Position numbers and translations under genes: made by a program
NCBI RefSeq assembly: GCF_001428125.1
Contig: NZ_LMSM01000008.1
Coordinates: 231,185 to 295,184 of the forward strand
Direction: 5' to 3'
Source of the DNA: Nocardioides sp. Soil774
GTDB taxonomy: Bacteria; Actinomycetota; Actinomycetes; Propionibacteriales; Nocardioidaceae
Length of the DNA stretch: 64,000 nucleotides
The notes under the pieces: model-generated
Database searches by the model: none
What the model was told of the DNA's origin: nothing
Seen by the model: only the letters and a program-made list of their open reading frames with translations
In this document: positions 1-7,664 of the stretch, piece by piece
Position numbering within the stretch: position 1 is the stretch's first letter
Layout of the letters: the number at the start of each line of letters is the position of its first letter

Positions 1-505
1 ACTCACTGGACACCGCCCAGGATCCGGGGCGAGAACGGTGAGGCATGACTGGTGGCACCATTGCCGGGTCGTCACCGGTGAGCCGCAAGGCATCCCGTCA
101 GCACCACGACGGGTTCTATGGGTGACTGTCCTGACCCCGGGATCCTCGTCACCTCAGACGTGGGACCCGTTCCGGATCAGTGTGCTCACGCCATCGTACG
201 CCTGTTCGGATATGAGCGCAAGGGTCTGCCCAGCCGCCATCGGGGCTTCAGTCCAACTCACCTCGGGGCGACACAAGCAAGGCACGCTCGTCCATTCTGA
301 TGGGTAGTGACCGGATGCATGAGGGCAATTGCGGCGACCCTGTGGCAGCCAGTTGCCGGGCTCGCACCAGAGGCTCGTGAGGGACTTGACCCTTGCTAAC
401 CGCTTAGCCGTGGGACGGCTGTCCCGCGAACGGCAGCCATCTGGGAGACAGCAAGTCAGACCGTCGTCTAATGTCAGGCGTTATGCGGTCACACGGGGAT
501 GCAAG
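1..505. other. non-coding or degraded sequence at window start
   Basis: No convincing coding sequence is visible. Short open frames exist on both strands, but none has the strong third-position G/C bias seen in the rest of the window and none resembles a known protein. Base composition is visibly more AT-rich than downstream DNA and matches the following AIPR gene. A TTGACC hexamer at 386-391 could be a -35 element for that gene, but I see no matching -10. Confidence 0.5.
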
Positions 506-2206
506 ATGAGTGCTAACGACGTCATCTTGCTCGAGGACATGGTCAATCGATCGAGAGTAGAGACTGCGGGATTGACCCCTGCGGAACAGGAAGCATACTT
601 CGTTTCGCGCCACTACCTTAGCGACTATAGGCCAAGTCACGACGACCTGCTGTCTGGAGTTGTCGACGGCACTCTCGACGGAGGAATCGACGCGGCGTAC
701 ATCTTCGTTAACGGGTATTGCCTCCGCGACGATACAAACATCGCCGCTTTGGGTCGGAATCCGCAACTGGACCTTATTTTCATCCAAGTAAAGAACACCA
801 AGGGCTTCGGCGAGACTCCAATCGAGAAGCTCATCGTTCACCTGCCAAAGTTGCTGGACTTCACCCGAAACGACGCAGCACTCGTCAAGCAGTTCAATCC
901 CCGAGTCATCGAAATCACTCGTAGGTTCCTCGACACTTATCGGGCTATGGACATGCCGGACGTCAGCATCTACGCCGCCTTTGCGTCCTTGAAGGCCGAT
1001 CAGGTACATCCAAACGTTGAACTTAAGGCACTGCAACTAAAGGAAACACTCACAAAGTGCTTCGGCTCTTGCTCGCCTGAAGTGCACCTACTCGACGCCG
1101 CCGCGGTATCTGATCTCGCGAGAGACAAGCCTCCAGTCATGATGCACCTCGCCTTGGCTGAGAATCCGATCTCCACGGACATGGCCGGGGGATATATCGG
1201 CCTCGTTCGCTTGAAGGATTATCAAGTCTTTATCACTGACAAGTCCGGCAAACTGGACGCGACGCTGTTCGAGGCGAACGTGCGAGACTACGAGGGCGAG
1301 TCCGGGGTGAACCGAAGCATCCAAGAGACGCTCGAGCACGAGGACAAGGACGTCGATTTTTGGTGGTTGAATAATGGCGTAACGATCGTCGCGGATAAGG
1401 TCCAACCTGCCGGGAAGCTCTTGCAATTGGAATCGCCGCAAATTGTGAACGGGCTGCAGACGTCGCACGAGATCTACAAGAGGGGCCGAAGTGAGGGTTT
1501 CCAGGAGAGCCGCGGGGTCCTCGTCAAGGTGATCCAAGCCGATAACGATCTGGTCAAGGACCGAATCATTCGCGCCACCAACAGTCAGACGTCGCTCGGA
1601 TTAAGTTCCTTGCGGGCGACGGACCGCGTCCAGCGCGAAATAGAAGAATACTTCCTCACCAAGAATTTGTATTACGAGCGAAGGAAGCACTTCTATTTGA
1701 ATCGCCAGATTCCCCTCTCGCACTTGGTCTCAATTGATCAGCTAGGGCAGGCCGTGATGGCGGCATTGGTTCAAGTGCCGCACGTGTCCCGTGGCGAAGT
1801 CACCCGGATCTTCCATGATGACGTCTATGACGTCGTCTTTGCCAGCGAAAATCCTATAGACATGTATCTCGTGTCGATCCAGCTTGTTCGGAAGTGCGAG
1901 TCATACCTACGATCAAACCGGCAGACCGAGGGTCAGGTTGACGATTACGTATTTCATCTTTCGATGGCCGCAGCCATCGCGCTGACCCGCAAGGCGAGGC
2001 CCAGCGCGTCAGATGTTGCAGCAGTTGATCTCATGCCGTCGAACCAACTGCTTAGGGAGTTGCTTGCTCTGATTCAGGACGAGTTCGCACGCTCGGCGCG
2101 AGCGCACGGCGAAGTCCTTTTCGAAAAGCTCGCGAAGGATGCGCGTACAACTGCCGCCGTTCACGAGCGCATGATTCGCTATCTCGCATCTTCGCCCAAG
2201 CCGTGA
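506..2206 (+). CDS. AIPR-family abortive infection/phage resistance protein
   Basis: A 566-residue protein of the AIPR (abortive infection phage resistance) family. I chose ATG 506, preceded by a GGGG-containing ribosome site at about 494; upstream in-frame codons look non-coding. The N-terminus has a restriction-endonuclease-like signature: GGID (Asp62) followed by IFIQVK (Gln94-x-Lys96), a PD-(D/E)xK variant. Mid-protein motifs typical of AIPR proteins are LNNGVTI near residue 287, QIVNGLQTS near 313, and a NSQTSL stretch ahead of a YYERR motif. AIPR proteins are linked to phage exclusion; the substrate is not known to me. The gene stands alone in lower-GC DNA, consistent with horizontal transfer. 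No partner gene (methylase, toxin, integrase) lies downstream. Confidence 0.85.
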   Translation: MSANDVILLEDMVNRSRVETAGLTPAEQEAYFVSRHYLSDYRPSHDDLLSGVVDGTLDGGIDAAYIFVNGYCLRDDTNIAALGRNPQLDLIFIQVKNTKGFGETPIEKLIVHLPKLLDFTRNDAALVKQFNPRVIEITRRFLDTYRAMDMPDVSIYAAFASLKADQVHPNVELKALQLKETLTKCFGSCSPEVHLLDAAAVSDLARDKPPVMMHLALAENPISTDMAGGYIGLVRLKDYQVFITDKSGKLDATLFEANVRDYEGESGVNRSIQETLEHEDKDVDFWWLNNGVTIVADKVQPAGKLLQLESPQIVNGLQTSHEIYKRGRSEGFQESRGVLVKVIQADNDLVKDRIIRATNSQTSLGLSSLRATDRVQREIEEYFLTKNLYYERRKHFYLNRQIPLSHLVSIDQLGQAVMAALVQVPHVSRGEVTRIFHDDVYDVVFASENPIDMYLVSIQLVRKCESYLRSNRQTEGQVDDYVFHLSMAAAIALTRKARPSASDVAAVDLMPSNQLLRELLALIQDEFARSARAHGEVLFEKLAKDARTTAAVHERMIRYLASSPKP

Positions 2207-2446
2207 GAACGCACGGTCCTGCATGTCGAGGCGACGTATGGAACGAGAACTCGCCGAGTCGCCGGACCGTTGATGGTCGAGGAGTTGGCATCTGAGTAGT
2301 TCACAGCCAACGCTGGGCTGCCGATCCCGCCATAGGTCGGACCAGGGCTGAGGGTTGCGCCAGCCCATGCTGGACGCTTTGGGCGCCTCCATGGCACAAC
2401 GGAGTGCGGCAGCCATTCATTGGGCTCATTGGTGGGAGCATCAGCC
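2207..2446. other. intergenic, nothing recognised
   Basis: This 240-bp gap separates the lower-GC AIPR gene from normal high-GC coding DNA. I see no gene, tRNA or clear inverted repeat in it. The composition change within this stretch makes it a candidate boundary of an acquired segment. Confidence 0.4.
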
Positions 2447-3139
2447 ATGCCCTCGCGCCAGCAGGTCCTCGCTGGGGTTTGCCTGTGCCTCGCGCTCACC
2501 TCGTGCCTCGCGCTCACCTCGTGCGGCACGGCCCGTACCCACGACACCAGCGGCACTGAACGCAGCGCAGCCTCCTGCGCCGCTGTACTGCGCGTGGACC
2601 GGGTTACCTACATCGGCATCGGCGGACTCCTCCGCGATCCCGAGGTGACCGGCGAGGAGGTCGAGGCGGTGATGCCCGGCTGCAACGACACCGGCGGTGA
2701 GATGCCGCCGGAGGAGACCGTCACCGCCCAGGTGCTGACCGAGATCGGCTCGGACACCGCGCTGCTGTTCAACGGCGATGTCTACGTCCGCGAGGGCCGA
2801 GAGGCACCGGAGCAACTCAGGTACTGGCGTACGGCACCGAAGTGCTCGACCGAGGGCACCTTCGAGCTCGCGGGCACGTGGCTCGGCGTGCAGGGTCCCC
2901 ACAAGCCGCAGTACGACGGAGACATTCAGCTGCCCTATCGCATCACGGTGCACGTCGACGAGGGACCGGACGAGTACGTGAAGACGCAGATCACCGTGCA
3001 CGCCGACATCTCGACCAGCCCCGCGCTCGGTCCCGACGACGTGAAGTCGTCGCTGTGGACGGGCGGGACCGTGACGGCGCAGGTGCGGTGTGACGGCGAC
3101 ACGTTCGCCGCAACAGCGCTGACCGCCGAGGAGAACTAG
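2447..3139 (+). CDS. secreted lipoprotein of unknown function
   Basis: A 230-residue protein with a bacterial lipoprotein signal: short Arg-containing N-terminus, hydrophobic segment VLAGVCLCLALTSC, and the lipobox ALTSCG. ATG 2447 was chosen because GGGAG at 2434-2438 sits just upstream; an earlier in-frame ATG (2420) lacks a site. The lipobox is duplicated by an 18-bp tandem repeat, giving two LTSC motifs. The mature part has scattered Cys residues and many Asp/Glu/Thr and no family I recognise. It is probably attached to the outer face of the membrane. It overlaps the stop of the convergent gene by 4 bp. Confidence 0.75.
   Translation: MPSRQQVLAGVCLCLALTSCLALTSCGTARTHDTSGTERSAASCAAVLRVDRVTYIGIGGLLRDPEVTGEEVEAVMPGCNDTGGEMPPEETVTAQVLTEIGSDTALLFNGDVYVREGREAPEQLRYWRTAPKCSTEGTFELAGTWLGVQGPHKPQYDGDIQLPYRITVHVDEGPDEYVKTQITVHADISTSPALGPDDVKSSLWTGGTVTAQVRCDGDTFAATALTAEEN
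2485..2520 (+). repeat. perfect 18-bp tandem duplication in lipobox
   Basis: Two identical 18-bp units, 2485-2502 and 2503-2520, each beginning GTGCCTCGCG, encode CLALTS twice. The repeat duplicates the lipobox region of the lipoprotein signal peptide, leaving two possible lipidated cysteines. Confidence 0.95.
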
Positions 3140-3450
3140 GCGGGCGGCAGCTCCTCCGGAGGCCGGCGGCGGTAGTCCGGGTGCTCCGCGTCGGGAGGAG
3201 TCGCCGGCGCGGGCGGCAGGTCGGCGACCTTCGCGACCGACTCGCTGACCTTCGCGCGGGCCGAGGCCAGCTGGTCGGCGTACTTGCCCTGGGTCTTCTC
3301 GTCGACCGTTGCCCCGATCTTGTCGAGGGCCTCCTCGAGTCGGCCCCCGTGCTCGCGGGCGAGCTCGCCCGCGGCGCCCTTGAGCTCGGCGACGAGCCGG
3401 TCGGGATCGATCTGGTCGATCGCCTGCTTCAGCTTGTCGTTGAGGGACAT
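3136..3450 (-). CDS. MT0933-like antitoxin-domain protein
   Basis: A 104-residue acidic helical protein. Residues about 43-70 carry the pattern ALDKIGATVDEKTQGKYADQ, which matches the DKxGxxxDEKTxGKYxDQ signature of the MT0933/Rv0909-like antitoxin family. The C-terminal 30 residues are Pro-rich and probably disordered. No toxin gene adjoins it, so an antitoxin role is doubtful; many members of this family are solo stress proteins. ATG 3450 is preceded by TAGCGT at 3462-3457 with a 6-nt gap, suggesting a leaderless transcript. Confidence 0.7.
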   Translation of the reverse strand: MSLNDKLKQAIDQIDPDRLVAELKGAAGELAREHGGRLEEALDKIGATVDEKTQGKYADQLASARAKVSESVAKVADLPPAPATPPDAEHPDYRRRPPEELPPA

Positions 3451-3484
3451 GCAGCCACGCTAGCCCGGACGGCCGGTCGCCGCG

Positions 3485-4027
3485 TCACCCAAATGTCGCT
3501 GAGCCGGCGAGATGGTCTCGTGAGGGCGACATGACGTCCTGAAGACGGGCGAGCAGGGCCTGGTCGACCGGGTCCGCCCCCCGCAGGATGTCGATGACCT
3601 CGAGCACCTGGTCGTCCAGCCCTGGCGGCTCGTCGGTGAACCCCGCCTCCTCCAGGAACTCCAGAGTGCTCTCCACGCGCGAGAAGCAGGAGACGAAGGC
3701 CTTCTCGTCCCCCGTGCCGCTGCGCAGTGCGTAGTCCAGGGCCGCCAGGAAGTCGACCCGCAACACGTCCGGCCCGTCCGGCTCCTCCTCGAGCTGGAGC
3801 TCGTCGGCCGAGGTCACGTCCTCGATCAGTGATCCGCCTGGTCCCTCCTCGACGTCACCCAGTGCCTGGTCGAGCAGCCGACGGCACTCCGCGCTGCGCC
3901 GGCGGCCCTCCTCGCTGTCGTCGAAGCGCAGGATCGGGCTGAGCAGCCAGGTGAGCACTAGGCCGAGAGCCATCCGGGCGCGCGGGGGCAAGTCCTGCGC
4001 CTGCCGCCGCAGGCCGTCTCCGTTCAT
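3485..4027 (-). CDS. hypothetical acidic protein
   Basis: A 180-residue protein that I do not recognise. It begins with a short basic stretch and one hydrophobic segment (MALGLVLTWLLSPIL, residues about 19-33), followed by a long, strongly acidic, mostly helical region rich in Asp and Glu. One weak N-terminal membrane anchor with a cytoplasmic acidic domain is possible. Codon use is typical of the window, so it is probably a real gene. It ends 34 bp upstream of the start of the downstream MT0933-like gene and lies just after the VOC gene in the same direction. Confidence 0.6.
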   Translation of the reverse strand: MNGDGLRRQAQDLPPRARMALGLVLTWLLSPILRFDDSEEGRRRSAECRRLLDQALGDVEEGPGGSLIEDVTSADELQLEEEPDGPDVLRVDFLAALDYALRSGTGDEKAFVSCFSRVESTLEFLEEAGFTDEPPGLDDQVLEVIDILRGADPVDQALLARLQDVMSPSRDHLAGSATFG

Positions 4028-4046
4028 CCCTGGGGGTCGCGACGCT

Positions 4047-4469
4047 TCAGGACGCTGCGTCCCCGGCGATGTTGAAGAGCCAGTTGATGCCGAAGCGGTC
4101 CTTGAAGGAGCCGAAGACGTCGCCCCACATCTGCTTCGCGAGCGGCATCGTCACGGCCTGAGCGTCCTGGCTGAGCGCCTCGAACCAGCCGGACATCTTC
4201 TCCGCGTCAGTGCCGGAGATGCTGACCGAGACGTTGTCGCCGAAGCTCATCTGCACGAACTCCGGTGGCGCGTCGGCGCCCATCAGCGTGAAGCCGTCCG
4301 GCGTCTCGAGCTGGCCGTGCATGACCTGCTGGGCGACGGGGCCCTCGGTGCCCATGTCGCCGAACGTCATGAAGGTCGGCGTGCCGCCGAGCACCGAGGC
4401 GTAGAACTCCATCGCCTCGCGCGCGTGGCCGTCGGCGAAGTTGAGGTAGGGGTTGAGCTGGACCGACAT
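4047..4469 (-). CDS. VOC-family (PhnB/glyoxalase-like) protein
   Basis: A 140-residue member of the vicinal oxygen chelate superfamily, PhnB/3-demethylubiquinone-methyltransferase-like subgroup. The start (MSVQLNPYLNF) is typical of the family, with the fold's repeated betaalphabetabetabeta units; FADGHAREAMEFYASVLGG near the N-terminus and DRFGINWLFN at the C-terminus are characteristic. I chose ATG 4469; the frame runs on upstream but without family similarity, and GAGGAAGT lies just ahead of this ATG. These proteins often bind small metabolites or metals; the substrate here cannot be told. It ends 19 bp before the acidic hypothetical gene. Confidence 0.85.
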   Translation of the reverse strand: MSVQLNPYLNFADGHAREAMEFYASVLGGTPTFMTFGDMGTEGPVAQQVMHGQLETPDGFTLMGADAPPEFVQMSFGDNVSVSISGTDAEKMSGWFEALSQDAQAVTMPLAKQMWGDVFGSFKDRFGINWLFNIAGDAAS

Positions 4470-4735
4470 GACGGACTTCCTCTCGTCGCTGTGGGCACCC
4501 CAATCTAGTGAGCCCGTGCGCTGCTTCGGAAGCCGCGGAGCGGTCCCGTTCGTGGCCGCCGGCTTGATCCGGCCCGTCAGGATCATCGGCCCGGCCCCTC
4601 GCCCCGGCGCTGCGCTGCGTCCATGTTCCCTCCCCAAGGTGACGTGGTGCACGACCACGGGAACACGCGGGGACGCGCACGGCTACACCCGTGAGGCGGA
4701 CCGCCGTGGAGATACCCCATATGGGGCAGGACGGG

Positions 4736-5083
4736 TCAGCTCTCGGCCCACTGGCGGTAGTAGTCGGCGTGCTTCGCCCGGGTGTCCTCCCTGGCCCACT
4801 CCGACTCCTCGTAGTCGGGCGCGGCCTTCACCTGGTCCTTGCTCATGCTGATGATGACGCGCTTGGCCTCGTGGTCCATGCCGACCACGACGCCGGCGGG
4901 GATGACGCGCTTCTTGCCGAAGATCCAGAAGCCTGTGTCCACCACCAGCCACTGCGCGGCCGTCTCGGTGCTGGCCCCGTCGACCTTGCCGATGCTGCCG
5001 CCGTCGGCCTCCACCTCGTAGCCGACGAGGTCGCGGTCCTCGCTCCACTCACTGTCGCGATAGCTCCACACGGTGTCGTTCAC
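4736..5083 (-). CDS. PRC-barrel domain protein
   Basis: A 115-residue protein with a PRC-barrel-like domain: VGYEVEADGGSIGKVDG followed by WLVVDTGFWIFGKKRVIPAG is the classic conserved core. The C-terminal tail is charged and helical. GTG 5083 was chosen because GGAGG lies 5 nt upstream; an ATG 14 codons earlier has no ribosome site. PRC-barrels occur in RimM, in photosynthetic reaction centres and in stand-alone actinobacterial stress proteins. This one is the stand-alone kind, and its partner is unknown. Confidence 0.85.
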   Translation of the reverse strand: MNDTVWSYRDSEWSEDRDLVGYEVEADGGSIGKVDGASTETAAQWLVVDTGFWIFGKKRVIPAGVVVGMDHEAKRVIISMSKDQVKAAPDYEESEWAREDTRAKHADYYRQWAES

Positions 5084-5164
5084 GGTTGCCTCCAGGGTGG
5101 GTTGCCTGAGGTTCGACGCAACCACTGCCGGTCGCGCGGCAACACACCCCGCGGGACGGTCGGC

Positions 5165-5827
5165 TCAGTCGGAGCCGGAGTGCCCCCGCAGCAGGTCGCC
5201 GAAGGGCGTCACGTCGGCCTCGACGCGCGTGCCGGACGTACGCCGCGGGCGCGCCGCGAGGTCGGGCGCGAAGCCGCCGACGGCGTACGCCCCCTGGCTG
5301 AGCACTGCGGCGGCGAGCTCGGCCGCGGCGCGGGTGATGCGGTCGGCGAGCCCGTGGTCGCCGAAGTCCTCGGTGGCGGCGAACACCCCGGTCGGCACGA
5401 CGACGGCGCGCAGGTAGGCGAAGAGCGGGCGCAGCGCGTGGTCGAGCACCAGCTGGTGGCGCGACGTGCCGGCGGTCGCGGCGATCAGCACCGGCGTACC
5501 GGTCAGCGAGTCGGGGTCGACGGCGTCGAAGAACATCTTGAACAGCCCGCTGAAGCTGGCGTTGAAGACCGGCGTGACGGCGATGAGCCCATCGGCCGAG
5601 GCGACCTGCTCGCGCAGCTCGGTGAGGCGCGGGGTGGGGATGCCGCCGGTGACCATGAAGGTCGCCAGCTCGCCCGCCACCTCGCGCAGCTCGATGAACT
5701 CCACGTCCGCCGACTCGCCGCGAGCGGTCACCTGGGCCGTGGTGGCCTCGGCGATCTGGTCGGCGAGGAGCCGGGTGGACGACGGGACGGTGAGTCCCGC
5801 CGTCACCACGACGATGCGGCGGGTCAT
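5165..5827 (-). CDS. FMN reductase, CE1759 family (LLM partner)
   Basis: A 220-residue NADPH-dependent FMN reductase of flavodoxin-like fold. The N-terminus IVVVTAGLTVPSSTRLLAD matches the phosphate-binding loop of the family, and VTPVFNASFSGLFKMFFD is the characteristic central motif. CE1759-type reductases are found beside CE1758-type luciferase-like monooxygenases and are thought to supply reduced FMN. Here the ATG overlaps the stop of the upstream monooxygenase (ATGA, 5824-5827), so the two are translationally coupled. The last 14 residues contain TPFGDLLRGHSG, nearly repeated at the start of the divergent TPR protein. Confidence 0.9.
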   Translation of the reverse strand: MTRRIVVVTAGLTVPSSTRLLADQIAEATTAQVTARGESADVEFIELREVAGELATFMVTGGIPTPRLTELREQVASADGLIAVTPVFNASFSGLFKMFFDAVDPDSLTGTPVLIAATAGTSRHQLVLDHALRPLFAYLRAVVVPTGVFAATEDFGDHGLADRITRAAAELAAAVLSQGAYAVGGFAPDLAARPRRTSGTRVEADVTPFGDLLRGHSGSD

Positions 5828-6966
5828 GCCTGCGCCGCCGCGAGCTCCTCGGCACGCGCGCGGGCGGGCTCGACGAGGTGGTGGGGCGCGTCGGGACCGG
5901 CGGCCACGAGCGAGGCGTGGGTGGGCGGGTCGCTCGGCACGTGGGCCGGGCGGCGGCGCTCGAACTCCTTGCGGAGCACCGGCACGACCTCGGTGCCGAG
6001 CATCTCCACCTGCTCCAGCACCAGCGACGTCGGCAGGCCGGCGTGGTCGACGAGGAACAGCTGGCGCTGGTAGTCACCGACGTAGTCGGCGAAGCCGAGG
6101 GTGCGCTCGATGACCTGCTCGGGCGTGCCGACGGTCAGCGGCGTCATCTCCGTGAAGTCCTCCAGCGACGGGCCGTGGCCGTAGACCGGGGCGTTGTCGA
6201 AGTAGGGCCGGAAGACGCGCTTGGCCTCCGCCTCCGAGCCGGCCATGAAGACCTGCCCGCCCAGGCCGACGTAGGCCTGGTCGGCGGAGCCGTGGCCGTA
6301 GTGCTCGAAGCGCTGGCGGTAGAGGCGCACCATCTGCTCGGTGTGCTCCTTGTTCCAGAAGATGTGGTTGTGGAAGAAGCCGTCACCGTAGTAGGCCGCC
6401 TGCTCGGCGATCTCGGTGCTGCGGATCGAGCCGTGCCACACGAAGGGCGGCGTGCCGTCGAGCGGCACCGGGGTGGAGGTGTAGCCCTGCAGCGGGGTGC
6501 GGAACTGGCCCTGCCAGTTGACCACCGGCTCGCGCCAGAGCTTGCGCAGCAGGTGGTAGTTCTCCACGGCGAGCTTGATGCCGTCGCGGATGTCCTTGCC
6601 GAACCACGGGTAGACCGGACCGGTGTTGCCGCGGCCCATCATCAGGTCGACGCGACCGCCGGAGAGGTGCTGCAGGAAGGCGTAGTCCTCGGCGATCTTC
6701 ACCGGGTCGTTGGTGGTGATCAGCGTCGTGCTCGTCGAGAGCAGCAGCCGCTCGGTCTTCGCTGCGATGTAGCCGAGGTGGGTGGTCGGCGAGGACACGA
6801 CGAACGGGGGGTTGTGGTGCTCGCCGGTCGCGAAGACGTCGAGCCCGACCTCCTCGGCCTTGAGCGCGAGCTGCGTCATCGAGGCGATGCGCTCGGCCTC
6901 GGACGGCGCGCGTCCGGTGGTCGGGTCCGTCGTGACGTCACCGACGCTGAAGATGCCGAACTGCAT
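5824..6966 (-). CDS. LLM-class flavin monooxygenase, CE1758 family
   Basis: A 380-residue luciferase-like, FMN-dependent monooxygenase. It has the bacterial-luciferase TIM-barrel features: FATGEHHNPPF near residue 50, YAFLQHLSGGRVDLMMGRG near 110, and a C-terminal Leu/Ala-rich helix. ATG 6966 follows a strong GGAGG site (revcomp of 6971-6975). The product would use reduced FMN from the overlapping downstream CE1759-type reductase to oxidise an unknown substrate with O2. An Ala-rich tail of about 20 residues follows the domain. Confidence 0.9.
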   Translation of the reverse strand: MQFGIFSVGDVTTDPTTGRAPSEAERIASMTQLALKAEEVGLDVFATGEHHNPPFVVSSPTTHLGYIAAKTERLLLSTSTTLITTNDPVKIAEDYAFLQHLSGGRVDLMMGRGNTGPVYPWFGKDIRDGIKLAVENYHLLRKLWREPVVNWQGQFRTPLQGYTSTPVPLDGTPPFVWHGSIRSTEIAEQAAYYGDGFFHNHIFWNKEHTEQMVRLYRQRFEHYGHGSADQAYVGLGGQVFMAGSEAEAKRVFRPYFDNAPVYGHGPSLEDFTEMTPLTVGTPEQVIERTLGFADYVGDYQRQLFLVDHAGLPTSLVLEQVEMLGTEVVPVLRKEFERRRPAHVPSDPPTHASLVAAGPDAPHHLVEPARARAEELAAAQA

Positions 6967-7122
6967 GGTGTCCTCCGTGTTAGTTGAAGTTTGTATCACC
7001 TCCAACGGGGCGTGCGCTTCCAGTATTCCGTGGAATCGCCGGGACAGGTCTCGCGTTGGACCGGCATCCGGGCGCACTCTCGGAGTACCCACTTCTCGGC
7101 ACGCTTCGCGAGAGGAGCGACG

Positions 7123-7509
7123 ATGACCGACTTCACCCCCTTCGAGGACCTGCTGCGCGGACACGCGGGACTGCTCGAGGACACCGCCCACGACCGCTGG
7201 GTCCGGGCCCAGGCGCTCTTCGCCGACCGCGCCTACCGCGAGGCCGCCGTGCTGCTGGCCGAGCTGCTCGAGGAGTCCGGCGACGTGCGCCACGAGCTCA
7301 CCGACGTACGCCTGCTGCTGGCGCGCTCGCTCTTCCACTCCGCCCAGCTCGACGGCACGATCGCGGTGGCGACCGAGCTGCTGGAGCACGACCCCAACGA
7401 GCCCTATGCCCACCTGCTCCTCGGCCGTGCGCTCCAGCGCAAGGGGCGCCGCGACGAGGCGCAGCCGCACCTGCGGCTCGCTGAGCTGCTGGGGGGCTAC
7501 CGGACCTGA
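7123..7509 (+). CDS. small TPR-repeat protein
   Basis: A 128-residue helical protein with about three tetratricopeptide-like repeats (ALFADRAYREAAVLLAELLEE; DVRLLLARSLFHSAQLDGTI; PYAHLLLGRALQRKGRRDEA). TPRs normally bind partner proteins. ATG 7123 has GAGGAG at 7112-7117 upstream. It is divergently transcribed from the monooxygenase/reductase pair. Its residues 5-16 (TPFEDLLRGHAG) nearly repeat the C-terminal tail of the FMN reductase, hinting at a functional link. It is followed by an unusual double hairpin. Confidence 0.8.
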   Translation: MTDFTPFEDLLRGHAGLLEDTAHDRWVRAQALFADRAYREAAVLLAELLEESGDVRHELTDVRLLLARSLFHSAQLDGTIAVATELLEHDPNEPYAHLLLGRALQRKGRRDEAQPHLRLAELLGGYRT

Positions 7510-7525
7510 GGGCTGCGGCCACGGG

Positions 7526-7578
7526 GGGCGTCGAGCGGCCCCAGGTCCGCTCGACGCCCGGCATGCCGGGCGTCGAGC
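7526..7578 (+). terminator. two mutually exclusive hairpins sharing an arm
   Basis: Arm A (7526-7538, GGGCGTCGAGCGG) pairs perfectly over 13 bp with arm B (7547-7559). Arm B also belongs to a perfect 30-bp palindrome (7549-7578) centred on GCATGC. Only one of the two stems can form at once. There is no U-tract. It could end transcription of the TPR gene or act as an attenuator ahead of the phosphodiesterase gene, whose likely promoter lies about 75 bp further on. Confidence 0.6.
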
Positions 7579-7664
7579 GACCACGGGGGTGTCCTAGTAC
7601 GAAGGCTCGGTGAACACTCCCGCGGCCGGCCCCACGGGGTCGGCCGCGACCGCATGCTGGGCTC

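Noticed and set aside
3136..3450. MT0933-like protein as half of a toxin-antitoxin pair
   Set aside because: No toxin-like gene adjoins it; the neighbours are a convergent lipoprotein and an unrelated hypothetical gene.
4715..4726. CCCCATATGGGG palindrome resembling a CsoR operator
   Set aside because: It lies downstream of the PRC-barrel gene, with no metal gene or start nearby, and a 12-bp palindrome is expected by chance in DNA of this kind.
7025..7036. ATTCC/GGAAT dyad between the monooxygenase and TPR genes as an operator
   Set aside because: It is short, has no regulator gene beside it, and is not aligned with a clear promoter.
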